A DNA stretch of 64,000 nucleotides from Rotaria macrura (Eukaryota > Rotifera > Eurotatoria > Philodinida > Philodinidae), in the NCBI GenBank assembly GCA_900239685.1, contig OENT01000176.1, forward strand, positions 62,001 to 126,000. The letters are read 5' to 3'. This document shows positions 38,101 to 51,500 of the stretch, one piece after another. How positions within the stretch are numbered: position 1 is the stretch's first letter; each line of letters opens with the position of its first letter. The notes beneath the pieces are model-generated. The model saw only the letters and a program-made list of their open reading frames with translations, did not search any database and had not been told where the DNA came from. The position numbers and the translations under genes were made by a program.

Positions 38101-41100
38101 AAAGCCTTTTTGGAATTCAGAATAAATCTAAAACATATTTGAACGAATCTAATCATTGGTTCATAATGAAAATATTTTCTTTCTCATTTCAGATCACATC
38201 GAAGTATTTAATAGCGACAAGATATTCATATTTACTCATAGTTTAAGTCGTCATAGTCAATCCTATAATTGTATTTGAGTCTACTATCGTTCTACTGCGA
38301 TCGTTGGAGGGAAAATGATCAGATTAATAAAATCAATTCAACCAATCTTTTCCCACTAGCGCATGATCTGTGGAGCAGTCTATGTTCCAATTGAAGAGAT
38401 TCGTGTTCATGTTTAAGATTCGATTCTTATTTGCATTGAATAAACTTAAATTCTATTACTGAAGTTCAGCCGGAGAATGTATTTTGTTCATAGCCAAATG
38501 TTTGTAACATCTCTATCAGAGACCGAAAACGGCTCGAATTAAGATTTTCAAATATTTTTCGCCTCAAGTATCATGTCGTTGCAACAACTAGCAGCAATAC
38601 TACCGTCGAGTAGCATTTCATCGCTGCTAGACAACTTTTCATGCAAACAAATTCGAATTTTGACCTCTCGATAGTGAAAAGCAATCTCTTTATTACATGT
38701 AACTCAATCGAAAGTAACACAGGTTGATATTTCTATTTCCACTATATTTCGTCTTCATTTCACCGTAACTTTTTCTGTATAGATTTAATATTATTCAGCT
38801 GTCTACACGTGCGCTTGCAGATTCTTTCTGATAGAATCAATGGGTGAAAGGTGAGACTTTATTGATTTTGAAATGCCATATGTATACTAAATAGTTCAGA
38901 CTAATTGTGTACAACCCAAATCCAAGACAACAGCTCCCACAGTTACTAGTATTTTCGAAAACTTTAGAGAAAATCATTGGGATCATACGAAATTCAAAGC
39001 AAGCTGCAAAACCCTAAAAGATCTTAGTTCTAGTTGCAAATCATGTCAAAAAGTAAGCCATAGATAAAAAATCCCTGGTATTGATACTAAAACCTTTGCA
39101 ATAACCGGAAGATCTCAGTATTCTCAGAAAATTGAACGAAATGCAGGTACAAGTGGAAACTAAGTCCAGTTTGGAAAATAGACAAGATAGTTCTTTCCCT
39201 TGATTAGAATCTTTAGATGCACCCATGCTCAATCTCTTTTCTTTTTGATTATGAAATTACTTTTTCTTGTGGAATCTGTTTTTAGTATATTATGATTATT
39301 CATTGCGAAATACACTTAAAAGCAAAAGAAAAGAATACTGTCTTTCAAGACAGATGAAGCTAGCTTATTATGGCTATGCACCCACTCTATGAGCAATGAT
39401 GCGATTTTCTGTTGTGTATGAGTCGAATGGAGTCGAATCGAATTGAGATTTTTCTATTCGTTTCTGTCTCTAATCTCTATTGTCAGAAGGAAATTGCATA
39501 AAAATATGTTATGAAAACATTCGATTCATGTACGGACAATTTACTAAAAGATTTATGTCAGAATCAAATCTTCATAGCAGTTTCAATCGATCGAAGATTA
39601 TTCTAATTTGTACACCTTCTCTTTTTCAAAATTTATGAACTCAAAACCTTTGAACTTTTGTTCGGTAATCTTTCTAATTTCGATAGTGTGTAATGGCAAG
39701 GATTTTCTAGTTTTTATTTCGTCGTGTTTCCTTTTTCAATCGAATATGATTCACGATTTGATTTCAATTAGCCAATTAACTGTACGTTCTTCAACACAGT
39801 TTGACACAGCACTTTTGTAACTGTGTTTGTCAGACGGTTACCAAATAAAATCTTTGAATTTTAAAGAGCAAGACGTAAAATAAGATATTACCGGTCCAGA
39901 AAATATCAATATCTGGATGTAGACCGTTGCCAATCGTTTGCAAATACGAACATTTATCAAGCGTTGGCTTCGCCATTCGGCTGCAATAAACTAAAGTAAA
40001 ACTACAGTATAAATCTATATAACTTGAAGTTGTTATCTAGAACTGACCTGTTGGACAGAATATAAAAATATTTGGCTCATTAAGATATTTATATATTTGA
40101 TTTGTAATGGCAACATGAGCATCAGCAAATGATAGGAAGTGATCTTTATCATCCTGTGACATTTCATTTTCAATATCATCAAATAATAATGCCCAATGTT
40201 CACATCCCATAGTAGATAACTTTGTAACAAAAAATTAAATAAACATTTTCTTTCTATTGAAAGTAACAAAATAAAAGATACTTGATCTAATTTTCTTTTA
40301 AGTGCACTTAAATCTTTGTCCGATGAATATGTTATATCAAGACCAGGTGACAGTGCATATATAAAATTAATACCACATTGCTTAGCTATATGAATTAATT
40401 GTGTTAATTCATTTGATTCTTCATTTGTATATAAATCTCTCCAACGTGATCGATGTTTTGCATCATCTTTTGGTGCATAGACGTATGCATTTAAACCAAA
40501 TCTTAAACAACTATGAATAGATTTTAATTTACATTTCTTCTCTCTTGTTTTTCATCAATTTAATATACAAACTATTCAAATAGTGTTTTTCGTTGATTAT
40601 ATGACCATGGACGACCATAATAACCTAAATTTAGATATATCGTTTATTCAAGAGATGTATTCGACTAGAGTACGAAAAAATAAAATTTCCTGCGTTCTCA
40701 AAAATGAAGATTTCTACAGATCGAGTGACAGAAACTTCACCCATGTGACGATCAAATGATTACTTTATTTCTTTTTTGAAAAATAAAAGATGTTTCATTT
40801 CTAAAATGTTTTCTGATCTAAAAAAAGTCTATCTCTCATATGTATTCATTGTCTTGTTTATGATTACAATCTTTCTATACTATTCTGACATTCAGATATG
40901 GGTTATTATCTGATATTCGTAGTTTATACTTTGCCGTTAGTACTATTTTCCTTGGAGAACTTGAACACGAATGCAAAACATAACATTCTCAATTTCTACG
41001 AAAATAAAGTATCGATGTAAATAATGAATCATTCGTACATCAAAGCAGAAGGATGTATACGAGTATTTCCTAGATTACTTGCAAATATTTTATTTAATTG

Positions 41101-41764
41101 GCTTTAATAGCATAAGCAATACATTTCATACTTATCTATAATGAAGAGTAATCGTATCTATGTAGTAGACGAAAGAAAGCATATCCTGTACATGCTATAG
41201 CTTTGATCCTTCTTTAGAATCTCATATGTTAGAATAGAAGGTCCTTAAAAATTAAAACGAATAATTAATAAATGCTATTTTTGGGTTTTTCTAAATTTCA
41301 TAGCAACAAAATATTTCTGAAGTAATTATAACACAAGCACATTTCAGAATGATGAGCATCATACTGTCATCGGTTGGCGTCAGTTGTATTCTCGATGCAA
41401 CTCGTCGTAGGATCCGTGTGATATCTAGAATATTGGATCACTAAAAAGTACTTTATGAACTGTTCGAATCATATTTTGAAGACATATATTCGAACTTCTT
41501 CAAATAGATAATCACGTTTATTATAACTTCCTTCCTTTTAGAAATACTAGTTTTCATGTGAATTTTAATGTTCAAAACATATGAAACATCGTGTCTATTA
41601 CAATAGCCAATAAATTAAATCTTATCTGCATGTTTCAAGCAATTGAATCAATTGATTTTTTTTACCTTGAAATGATCTTTCAATATAAATGGACATAAAG
41701 AATTAATGTGATTTATATTCAACATACCTTCAATGACTCCACAGAGAAAATTATTTGTCTTCAT
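35168..41764 (-). CDS. OGA: O-GlcNAcase (GH84 + pseudo-acetyltransferase)
   Basis: Fourteen coding exons on the minus strand close in phase to 740 residues (human about 916): 41764-41728, 40624-40573, 40510-40282, 40219-40048, 39990-39892, 37994-37558, 37338-37057, 36997-36823, 36763-36678, 36628-36533, 36465-36377, 35770-35590, 35524-35371 and 35301-35168. The enzyme removes O-GlcNAc from Ser/Thr of nuclear and cytosolic proteins. The GH84 domain starts with [15 protein letters not shown], followed by [12 protein letters not shown] and [10 protein letters not shown]. The adjacent catalytic aspartates are in LLFDDIE (D120/D121), followed by TGPKVVS and [13 protein letters not shown]. The stalk helices include [19 protein letters not shown] and [11 protein letters not shown]. 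An Asp-rich low-complexity loop (codons near 37700) is shorter than in vertebrates. The C-terminal pseudo-HAT ends in a LYLYLGF...VGKQF pattern matching the human YSKLGCF...GRSL. Human PTEYC reads PTVYC here. Introns 1 (1.1 kb) and 5 (1.9 kb) are long. The protein is predicted active. Confidence 0.93.
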
Positions 41765-41783
41765 GCTGTTACTTTTATTAGGA

Positions 41784-41786
41784 TCT
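41784..41786 (-). promoter_or_regulatory. Candidate spliced-leader trans-splice acceptor for OGA
   Basis: On the minus strand, a TTTTCTCTAG acceptor ends 20 nt before the OGA start codon. No matching donor is evident in the 153 bp that separates it from the stop of the upstream GT31 gene. Bdelloid rotifers are known to trans-splice a leader onto mRNAs, so this is a plausible acceptor. An ordinary 5' UTR intron remains possible. Confidence 0.4.
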
Positions 41787-41841
41787 AGAGAAAACTATGA
41801 AGGATTGTTTTTATGTTTGAAGAAAAATAAATAGTTTATCT

Positions 41842-41847
41842 TTTATT
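41842..41847 (-). terminator. Poly(A)-like signal AATAAA after the GT31 gene
   Basis: On the minus strand AATAAA lies about 70 nt after the GT31 stop codon and about 80 nt before the OGA start. A U-rich tract follows before the candidate trans-splice acceptor, the usual order in an intercistronic region. Confidence 0.5.
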
Positions 41848-41917
41848 TATCATTTAGTGCAAAACGAATGTAAATATTTGATAAAAAAGACATAATAAAA
41901 AGAAACGAGTTATTCTA

Positions 41918-43473
41918 TTAGTCAATTGAAAATGTTAAATTGCTTTGATGAATGCGATTCCAAAAATCAATTAATTTTTGAGCACGATGACCTCGAATAC
42001 AAATTGGTTCTTTCGTTGAATTTGAATTTATCCTAGTTTGAAAAAACGTTTTCCAACGTGAGAAAAGTCCATGATGAGTATTCAAAATATTCTTTGGTGA
42101 TAAGAATGTTGAAAAAAGTTCATTATTTGCAATTAAATTAGTTGACATTGAATAAGATAAAAGACCCATATAAACATTATCAAAGCTGAATAAACGTATA
42201 TATTTGGATGCGATATAAAATAGACGTGCATTATATCGTGTCATTAAAAAACATCCAGTCGATATAAAAGGTGGATAAATATCGTACGGATAATCAGTTA
42301 TTGATACATACCAACGATCATTAATAAATCTTCGTGGACGAGATCTTTCAATGACTTCACCCGTGATGAATGTTCGTCTTTCATATGTTGTCATTTCTGG
42401 ATCTCGATCAATGTTGTTTATGTACAATTGTAATGAATGTAAATTAATATAATAATCATCGTCAACAAACAAGACATAATTTCGAAGATCAATATAAGAT
42501 GATCGACGAGATTTCGATGAACAATAATCATTTATCCAACGAAGCATCATTATCATTTTATCTTTAGAATCAAAAAAACATGATAGTTATTATTATTATG
42601 TTTGTAGTTTTGGTAAATGAATAAAATAGTAAAAAGGAAATCTTACATGAACTATAATAATAATAATCAATCTTGTCAATTTGAATGATATCTCCATATT
42701 TTTTGGATTCATATTCAACGCTTGTATTGTGTGCATTTGTACCTGAAGAAAAAACAAAACAATTGATATTCGTCGACGATTATTTGAGAACTCTATTGCA
42801 TTTAAAAAAATGCAAAACATGACATGCAAAATTAACTAAGATAGTATGAGTGCATTTGATCGAATAAGGCAGATAGAGCAAAACTTATGAATGGTACATA
42901 CTTTTCTATGTGATTTTAATCTAATTTTAAATTTTGATGAAAAATAAAATAAAATCGAAGAATGAAATCAAACGATAATTTACCTAATACAAATGCTAAT
43001 TGTATATTAATTTTTGTTAAACGATCTTTGAATGCCCATGTTGTTCTAATAGCTTGACGTTCGTTAAAATTTTCACAATTCGATTTAACTAGAATAAGTA
43101 TATGCGGTTGAATAAGTGTTTCAGGATCAAGTGAACGACCACATAAATATTCATTTTTGATTAAAAATTGATTTGAAAGTATATTGTTGGGTGAACCTAA
43201 AACTTGTTCAAAGTTTTCCTCAATTTTTGTTACATCAATATGTATCATTCGTAAATGATATTCATCTTCAAAGGATTTCTCTAACCACATTGAACTATTA
43301 AAACCAATCAATAGATTTAAATAATATAATATTAATATTCCAAGTAAACATTTCATATATAATGATGGATAACATTGACATGAACTATTTAATTGATTTA
43401 ATGATTCATACGAAAATATGAACAAACGGTGGAATTTCGAACGACGTACATATCTTGATGAGGAAAATTTCAT
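41918..43473 (-). CDS. Beta-1,3-galactosyltransferase-like enzyme (GT31 family)
   Basis: Three minus-strand exons (43473-42984, 42742-42647, 42561-41918) close in phase to 409 residues. A basic cytoplasmic tail of about 38 residues is followed by one signal anchor (about 39-58, MKCLLGILILYYLNLLIGF), the type II topology of Golgi enzymes. The luminal domain carries family blocks in order: NERQAIRTTWAFK, QLAFVLGTNAHN, EYESKKYGDIIQID, MIMMLRWINDYC, the metal/nucleotide-sugar binding VDDDYYI (D229-D231), YPPFISTGCFLMTR and FDNVYMG in the place of the usual EDVY. Family members add Gal or GlcNAc in beta-1,3 linkage to glycoproteins or glycolipids; donor and acceptor cannot be told from sequence. 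The canonical E-D-V in the third block is D-N-V here, which could affect catalysis. The stop is 153 bp upstream of the OGA start on the same strand. Confidence 0.88.
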
Positions 43474-45545
43474 TTTTTTTTAATTTCCTAAAAACTTTTT
43501 CTTGTCTGTCATGAAAATATTTACGTATCAATATGTATCGTACGTCGAATAGTATAGTGTCTTCTTGGCGATTTAATTCTTAAACGAAAACAAAAGGCAC
43601 AATTTATCATAACAGTATTCAAATAGCTACTGATTTAACTTCGGATCAATGCCGAAAAGTTATTTTATACAAAATATTAAGATAAAAATCAAACGTGTTT
43701 AATATTTTTCATCAACTTAGCATACGACTCTGTTTCAGAGTATACAATAGAAGAGTAAAAACTTCTTTCAACATCTCTGCAATGTAGTAATATTCGTTAT
43801 AGCCAATTCTGTTTCTTTTCGTTTGTTTTCTATTTCGTTTACGTTACTGCCCTCGCAAGACGCTAAAGTATATACATATAATTACATAAATGTATTGTTT
43901 TCGTTCGTTCGTAGTTTGATCTTTCTTGATCTCAATATAGATATTCGTTATTTTTCATCAAGGTCAATAAAACATTATATTTGGCCTATATATATACTCG
44001 ATGTGGAAATAAAAGTGTTGTTTTTTTTCCGTATTAACTTCAATACGTGACAATCTCACTTATAATCATAAATTATTCACTATTGTAGACAGGTACTATT
44101 ATTTTCATAACTCTCTTTACGTTAAAAACCTCATATAGCAGTACAAAAGATAATGAAAATCTAACACAGTAATTTTTTCTTCAAATCACATAAAAGCACG
44201 TCAATCGAAAAATGTTCCCGTCCGACTGTAAGCACTAGTAACTAAAACATGGAAAAGTCGAATATGGATTAATTTTTCGAGTCTTCACTCATGAAATATC
44301 GATATCCTATTATCTATTTAAGGAAAAACTCTTGTACAATATTGACTCAAGAGTTTCACCTGTCAAAATTTTCACTGAAGGGATTTTCCATAGTGCAAAG
44401 TATGATACTTAAACGAATGTTCACATGCATTGTATAATATTTTAGTCTTGAGAGTTTATGTTATTTAAAATTTTTTTCGACAGTCTTTACAAAAGCCGCA
44501 AATATGATGATTTGAGTGAAGTGACTTTTAAATAAAACCGAAGAACAATGAAAAGTATGATTTAACAATTGTTAAGTAGAATGTAAAACATGAAAAATGG
44601 TCCATCTATCAATATGTAAACAATCATTGACAAAGCAATAATTTAAGATACATTTTGTATTTTTAAATTTCTATATAAAATCATGACTTTCAAAATGATT
44701 GAAAAACGAAAGTTCTATAGTAGTGTGGATCTTAGATATAATATCAATAAAGTCTGTTGGCATCACAATAGATCGTTTTGAATAATATGTTGTTTTTGCA
44801 ATCCTTGACTACATATGTTCAAGCTTACAGAATTCATCACAACTGTTGAATCTAATAGGTATCTTCGAAATCATTTTTCTATCGTAAAGAGTAAATCAAT
44901 CGAAAAAATTCACTGATGAAGTGTAAGTTGTTGTTATCATTTGGTCTAAGATTTTCCTAGTGATCATTTACAAAACTTTTACGGCCACACTACAGTACAA
45001 AAATTTGAATGGTCCAAAATGAGACAGAAAACAGAACACATATCCTGATTTTGACACTATTAAAAGACTAATCAATATATTTCATTTGAAATTAGGAATA
45101 ATTAAATTTAAGAAATAGATTTTCTTTGTTCATGTATTGATTTTAACAATAAATATGTGACATCGGATTTAAAGATAAACAAAATCAGACTTACTTTGTT
45201 TAGAATTGAAATATTTTAAAATATTTTTGTTAGATTTTTAAAGAAAATGAAAGAAAATACATCTGCAAAAGGTGAAACGAAATAATGAATAAAAATTAGA
45301 AAAAAACAAAAAAGTCGAATAAATGTTTTTTGTCTCGAATTATGAGATTAACGCACGTTCGTGCAAATCTTCTTAAGACGCATTATTTTTCTTTTTCTGT
45401 TCTTTTTCTTGAGTGCATATAAGAGAATTGATGAATTTGAAGTAAAGAAAACAAAACCGAACGAAATAAATAAGCACGCACATTTATCGGACATAAGACA
45501 GAAAGAAAGAAAGAAAGAAAGAAAAACAAATTTTTGTTTCTCCCT
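43474..45545. other. Intergenic spacer
   Basis: About 2.1 kb between GT31 (5' end) and the 3' end of the USP gene. It is AT-rich with no supported exon. A tetranucleotide microsatellite lies at 45501-45524 just beyond the USP stop. Confidence 0.5.
45501..45524. repeat. (GAAA)n microsatellite
   Basis: About six GAAA units, just downstream of the USP20/33 stop codon. Confidence 0.9.
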
Positions 45546-48500
45546 CTAAACCGAAGTCACTGCAGGTTTATTACTAGATAATAGTTGATCATCTAGTTTT
45601 GAATTTGAATTCATAGTAGAATTTGATCGAATTATTAATTCAGGTCCACCACCATATATTGAATGTAGAAAATTCCACACCGCTTCATTTACTTGAAAGC
45701 CATGATCTAGAAACGAGTTTGCAATGAGTTTGCATTCTATTCGAATTTATTTGATATTTACCACGTCGGAGTAAACGAGTAACGCCATTCTTTGTTGTTG
45801 AAATGCCTGCATTGGATATTGGACCAGGCGCTTCTATTCAATGGACAGAAAAAAAAACATTCTTATCAGAGCAAAAGACAAAGAAAAAGTAACGTACCTG
45901 ATGATCTTTCACAGGCAAAATTTTCCCAATCACGAAACCAATGTGGGCTAATTGAATAGATAGCATCGGTATCTTTTTCAGATCTTTTTAACTAAAAGTA
46001 AGAAACAAAAATATGAACTCAATTTTCTTCGTGTCATCAGAAGGTAGGTTGGTGATTTCAAGGTTAATCGTCATTGCTTATCGGTGCCCAATGCGTTTTC
46101 ATCAAATGACACGTATAATATTTCGATCGGCTGTCAGGCAGATTCGAACATCTACATCAATATTGATAGACCATTCATATAGAATTTATCACATATCTCA
46201 AAGCTACACTGACGAAAAATATTCTTAAGAACACGTAAAAGAAATTGTTACATGAATTTCGATGCATGCAAAATAATTTTACAAAATCTTTATAAATGTT
46301 TGAATAGGTATAATGTAGTTTAGATCATTTATTTGATAATACAAACAAAATGTAGCTTATTCGGATATTAAGTCAATATTGTTTTAGATATTTTTGAACT
46401 TTTATTTACTACATGAAATAAAACGAAGTATTTTAGCAGTCAAGTTCGTCTAATCAGATCTTTAGGAGTTCCCTAATTCGTCTAAATTTCTTGGTTTTGA
46501 TCTTTTCTTGAAACTGTTATGTTTATTATATCAATATTTGTGCATCCCAAGAATTTATTGTTAATTGATGTACTTTGACGAATCGTCAGCAAACATTAGA
46601 GTTTCATGGATGTAACATCTTGTCATCAACTGCAGAAGATATCTATTAGATGAGTACCAATGAATAATAGAAAATTTTACAATACTTTGTTTTTCGGATC
46701 TTCATTTTCTAGATATCGAAATTTTACTGAATTTTTAAATAGAAAGCTATAATGTTCCTCGGACCAATGGAAAAATTGAATTGGAACGTTGCATGAGCAA
46801 AGTCCACAATGAGATTAGTTTAACAGAGCAGTTCTAACTTGAAAATGTCAATATTCAGATTTTGACATATCATTATATTGAATATGTGAAGATAGGAAAT
46901 ATTTGGGAAGTTACAAATTTTCTAATAAACTATTTTCATCGAGAAATGTTTTCATACAAAGTTCGAAGTTGGTATTCACAAGTTGAATTTTCCGATGACA
47001 TCGAAGGTAACTAAAGCTTTCTGTTGAAAAATTCAGGAAAACTTCGATACATAAAAAGCGCAGACTCGGAAAATCAAACTATTTCAAACTTTTCTATTAT
47101 TCATTGGTACCCATCAAACAGACATGGGTTCGATTGAATAACAATTCGATAATTAATCGGGACAACTTGATGATATTTTTGTGATAATGAGATCGTAGAG
47201 CTGAGTTTTATCTTGAAATCGAAACTTTCCGGTGTAATGTGGGATTAGACAAGAGCATGTTTGTGTTTGACCCAATAAGATTTAATTAATATCTCATCAA
47301 GAGTACTGTAGTCGAACTGCTTTGTGCGTTCGATTCTTGTGATATTTTCAGGATTGATTTCTATGTCTTCATTAATCGAATCATTTTCGAATGAATCGAC
47401 AGAATTGATTTGTTTATGAAAATAATTGAAAAAAAGAATAACTCTATCTCTAATAGTCTTCCTACCTACACTTAAATCTGTATTAAATTTTATGAAAATC
47501 CAATAGTTTTAATCGGTTCTACCATGTATCTGATCATTGTCTTGAAATATTAACAAAATAATATTGAGCGAAGTATGAACATTTCTCCATCTAAGATCCG
47601 CTGATCAATGAGTATGCAGTCAGTATGCGATAAAAGTTTGAATTATAATGTTATACTACAGCAATATTTATTCTTGGCAGTTTCTTACTACAGCTATATG
47701 AGAATATGTGACGAGAAGATTTATACCTAGACTAAATTTTCTATGAATCCATTCAGTCTTTATTCATTGAGCTAATAAATTTGAGAAGAGTAAGACACGT
47801 GACTAAGTCAGTCCGGTAAGCATTCTTATTGAATGAAACTATTGAATTTCTTTTGATCAAATAGTATTTTTCATTGGTAAAAAGGCTATTTCAAAGTTTG
47901 ATGTATTTTAATAGACTTAATTTCCTAGTTTGATGAAAACCGACAAATGAGACAACAAAAAATAATTAAGCGCTTTCAATAAATAATGTTTTCAATAAAA
48001 AGTCATGATGTCAAATGCAATTATTCATCTGATATTTCTAACATATTTTTCATCGAATTTCGTGCAAGCACATGCTATTAATTATTGGTTGACATCATAT
48101 AAAACGGAAGAGATTATAAACGTAATTTTTTCAAATAGTTGCTGCTCCGAAGAAAAGCTGGAAGACAAAGTTTTTTGTGCTGACCAATGTTGTGCTCAAA
48201 ACAAGGAACAGTATGATTTTAGAATGAAACTGGACATCGTTCATATAAAGAATTTTGACAAACTACCAATTAGATTATATGATAAAGTTGATTCACGACC
48301 GGACAGGAATTTCTTTCTTATTTCATTTTATGTTAAGAAGGTCAAGAAGAAAAATGTGTTAATTACTGAAGCAGAGTTAGTAAAAGAATGTGGTTTGATT
48401 CGAAGGCCTAATGTACTCAATTGCCATCAATATATTAATCCAATGGATAATCATTATTTTTTCATTGGAGATGAATGTTACATTATCCCAAAAAAATATT

Positions 48501-51500
48501 GTCCGTCAGGTTTTGCAAACATTTTTTTCATCGATGAAACACAAGAAATCATCAGATATATACGAGCTATTTTTCGAAGACCAAAACTGTGTCCATTACA
48601 AAGTACAACATTCATTGATAACTTAACAACTCGTACATCGTCCACCAGTAATCAATTTAACTTACTAGCATAGCAACAAGAGATAAGGAAGATTCTGGAA
48701 AAATGTCGCTAGACCTAGAGAGTTTGGGGTAATTAATCAACAAAAACAATATCTTGAATTTTTTATTTGAAAATTTCAATATAGTTTAGGTAACGAAACA
48801 CTTTCTTGAACAAAACTCTAGTCAGAATCGTGGAGCTCATGTTAAAAAGTCTGTGATGGTAAGAAAGTGATGTGACAATAAGTTTCGCATGTTTCCTACA
48901 TTCTCTTCCATAGACTTTTCTCCTCTCTTTCTTTCCTGGAAGATTGTCTTTGTATGTTCTAAGAAATTCATTGGAATTATAGCAGCATTTTATCAGCTAT
49001 TATAAAATATTCCATTAGAGGATATTATATCATCGATTCAGATCATGAACACAAGTTTTTGACTACTCTGCACTACTTTCGATCAACTGCGAGATGCAGC
49101 GACGTTTTTCCATGATTCTTCCATCGCTTGTTAATTTCACCGAAACTATTTTTATTTCGATTGTCATTTCTTGAAATAATTCTTATTTTTATTCACACTA
49201 TTTTAGTCGCCATACCCGAAAATTTCTTTCAATCTCTATCCGATGAAATGTATTGTTTCATCGATTGAAGAATCCTGTTACATGAACTCTTATAACTGTT
49301 ATTTTTCTTTCTAACCAAACGAGTTCGTTTTCTCAACAATATTCAATTGAGAATACATTTGAGAGCTTTAATATTGAAACAATTAGAAAATATTCCAAGA
49401 TTTCAATCAAACATAATTTCTATTTCCAGACGAAGTCTTCTCTTGATCGTCATTTGATTGATGGTTCAAACATTATTAAAACATGATCTAGTCAGTATTT
49501 ATTAGCATAAACAATAGAAAAGATGTTCTCAGAGCAAATTTCATTTCTAAAGTAGATTATGTATCATTCGAATGAATTTGACAACAGTGTGAATACCACC
49601 TATTTAATAGTGCATTACTGACTTAGAACAAGAATTTACTACGAAAATTTTTGAAAAGTGAACTATTTTCCTATTTCAACCAAACTCAACTTCGATGACA
49701 TTTTCAACCGGTCGGAATATTTCGAATAGAAAAAAGAAACACGTACTCAGATACTGGACAACAGATACTCGGTTCACCAATACAGATGTAATCACCTGAT
49801 ACTCAAAATCTAATATCGAAAAATAAACCCTAGCGAAGTGAGCTCCTAAACTGAATTTTCTACACACTAGTCTTATTCATGGAGTCGAAAGTAGAGATAT
49901 CTATTTTCTATATGAAAAGAGAGCTATCAGAATCTATCAATCAGACCTTATGTATTGATTCATTCACTCACTCAAAACAGATCGCATTTGATGAAATATA
50001 ACAACGGTTGCTATCCACGTTAAAATATTGAGCCAAAAAATCATGCCATTGTTGAGTATACAGTGAAATAGACTTTTTCGATTAAAGTTTTCATACATGG
50101 TCGAAATCATCGTCCCAGATGATGCGTATATATATATACAGTGGGTAAAATAATTATTCGGACACGTTTATTTTCATTCTTTTTTTCTGCTTCCGTAAAA
50201 GCTATAACGAATCTAAAAAGTGATTCTAGTAGAGAAAATCGTTTCCGACAAGAATATAAAGGAATAAAAATTATACTCCGGTTTTTAACGATAGGGTCTC
50301 CAGAAAACCAAAACCCTAAATTTTCTGAAACTCGAACGTGCGAATNNNNNNNNNNNNNNNNNNNNNNNNNNNNNNNNNNNNNNNNNNNNNNNNNNNNNNN
50401 NNNATTCGCACGTTCGAGTTTCAGAAAATTTAGGGTTTTGGTTTTCTGGAGACCCTATCGTTAAAAACCGGAGTATAATTTTTATTCCTTTATATTCTTG
50501 TCGGAAACGATTTTCTCTACTAGAATCACTTTTTAGATTCGTTATAGCTTTAACAGAAGCAGAAAAGAAGAATGAAAATAAACGTGTCCGAATAATTATT
50601 TTATCCACTGTATATGTCAGCGTCCAATCTCGGATTTAGGCCAATCTAGGATCTCACATTGAACACGTCCAATCTAGGAACCAACATTGGGCGCACATTA
50701 TTTCAGGTCATTCTCGGATAGATCAGTCACAATACGTCCAATCTTAGATCCGCCTGAAAATTTCAGGCGAATCTCAGATTGGCCTAGGCCAACATCGGAT
50801 TGAAAATTTAACACGGCCAATCTCAGATACAGCTAGGGCAATATTGGATTCGTTTAGACCAATTTTCAATGAGATACTAAGTGTTATATTTTATGTGAAG
50901 GTCTCGGTTCCGTCCATACAATGTATCAGATTAAAACAGGAGTGGGTAGAAATGCAAATAAAATTGAATCATTGTTTATGTTAAAGCAAAGTTAGAAAAA
51001 GGGAAAAAATGTTGTGATCATTATGAATGGTAATTTGTCAACATCGGAAGTGTCTGACACATCTACGGATACTAATCTATTAACATATATAGTTGCCAAA
51101 ATAAATCATGCTCGTATGAGCAACGTGGTTCATGTTCGCTTCAGCGTAATATATTAGTCGATCATCGATTGGACGTATTGTAACTGATCTATCCGAGAAT
51201 GGGCTGAAATAATGTATGTTCAATGTGAGATCCTAGATTGGACGCTGACATATATATATATATACTCCAAAAGCGTTTTTTTTTTGTTTTTTCGTTCTGA
51301 ACAAATGTATTGACACAGAAAGATAATTGCATATTAACTGAAACCTATTGTTAGGCACATCGTCAATAACATCGCCGACGAACAATCATATTGGTAAAAG
51401 AAAGTTCAATGAATCTTACGTTGATGGACAATGTTTTAGTTTTCTATTCAGTAGAATATACGAATTCAACAACATCAGTAAGGATTCTAGTAAGTTAGTT

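Noticed and set aside
50141-50608. Two identical 107-codon frames on opposite strands
   Set aside because: They are mirror images across the inverted repeat and run through the N gap; there is no independent coding evidence.
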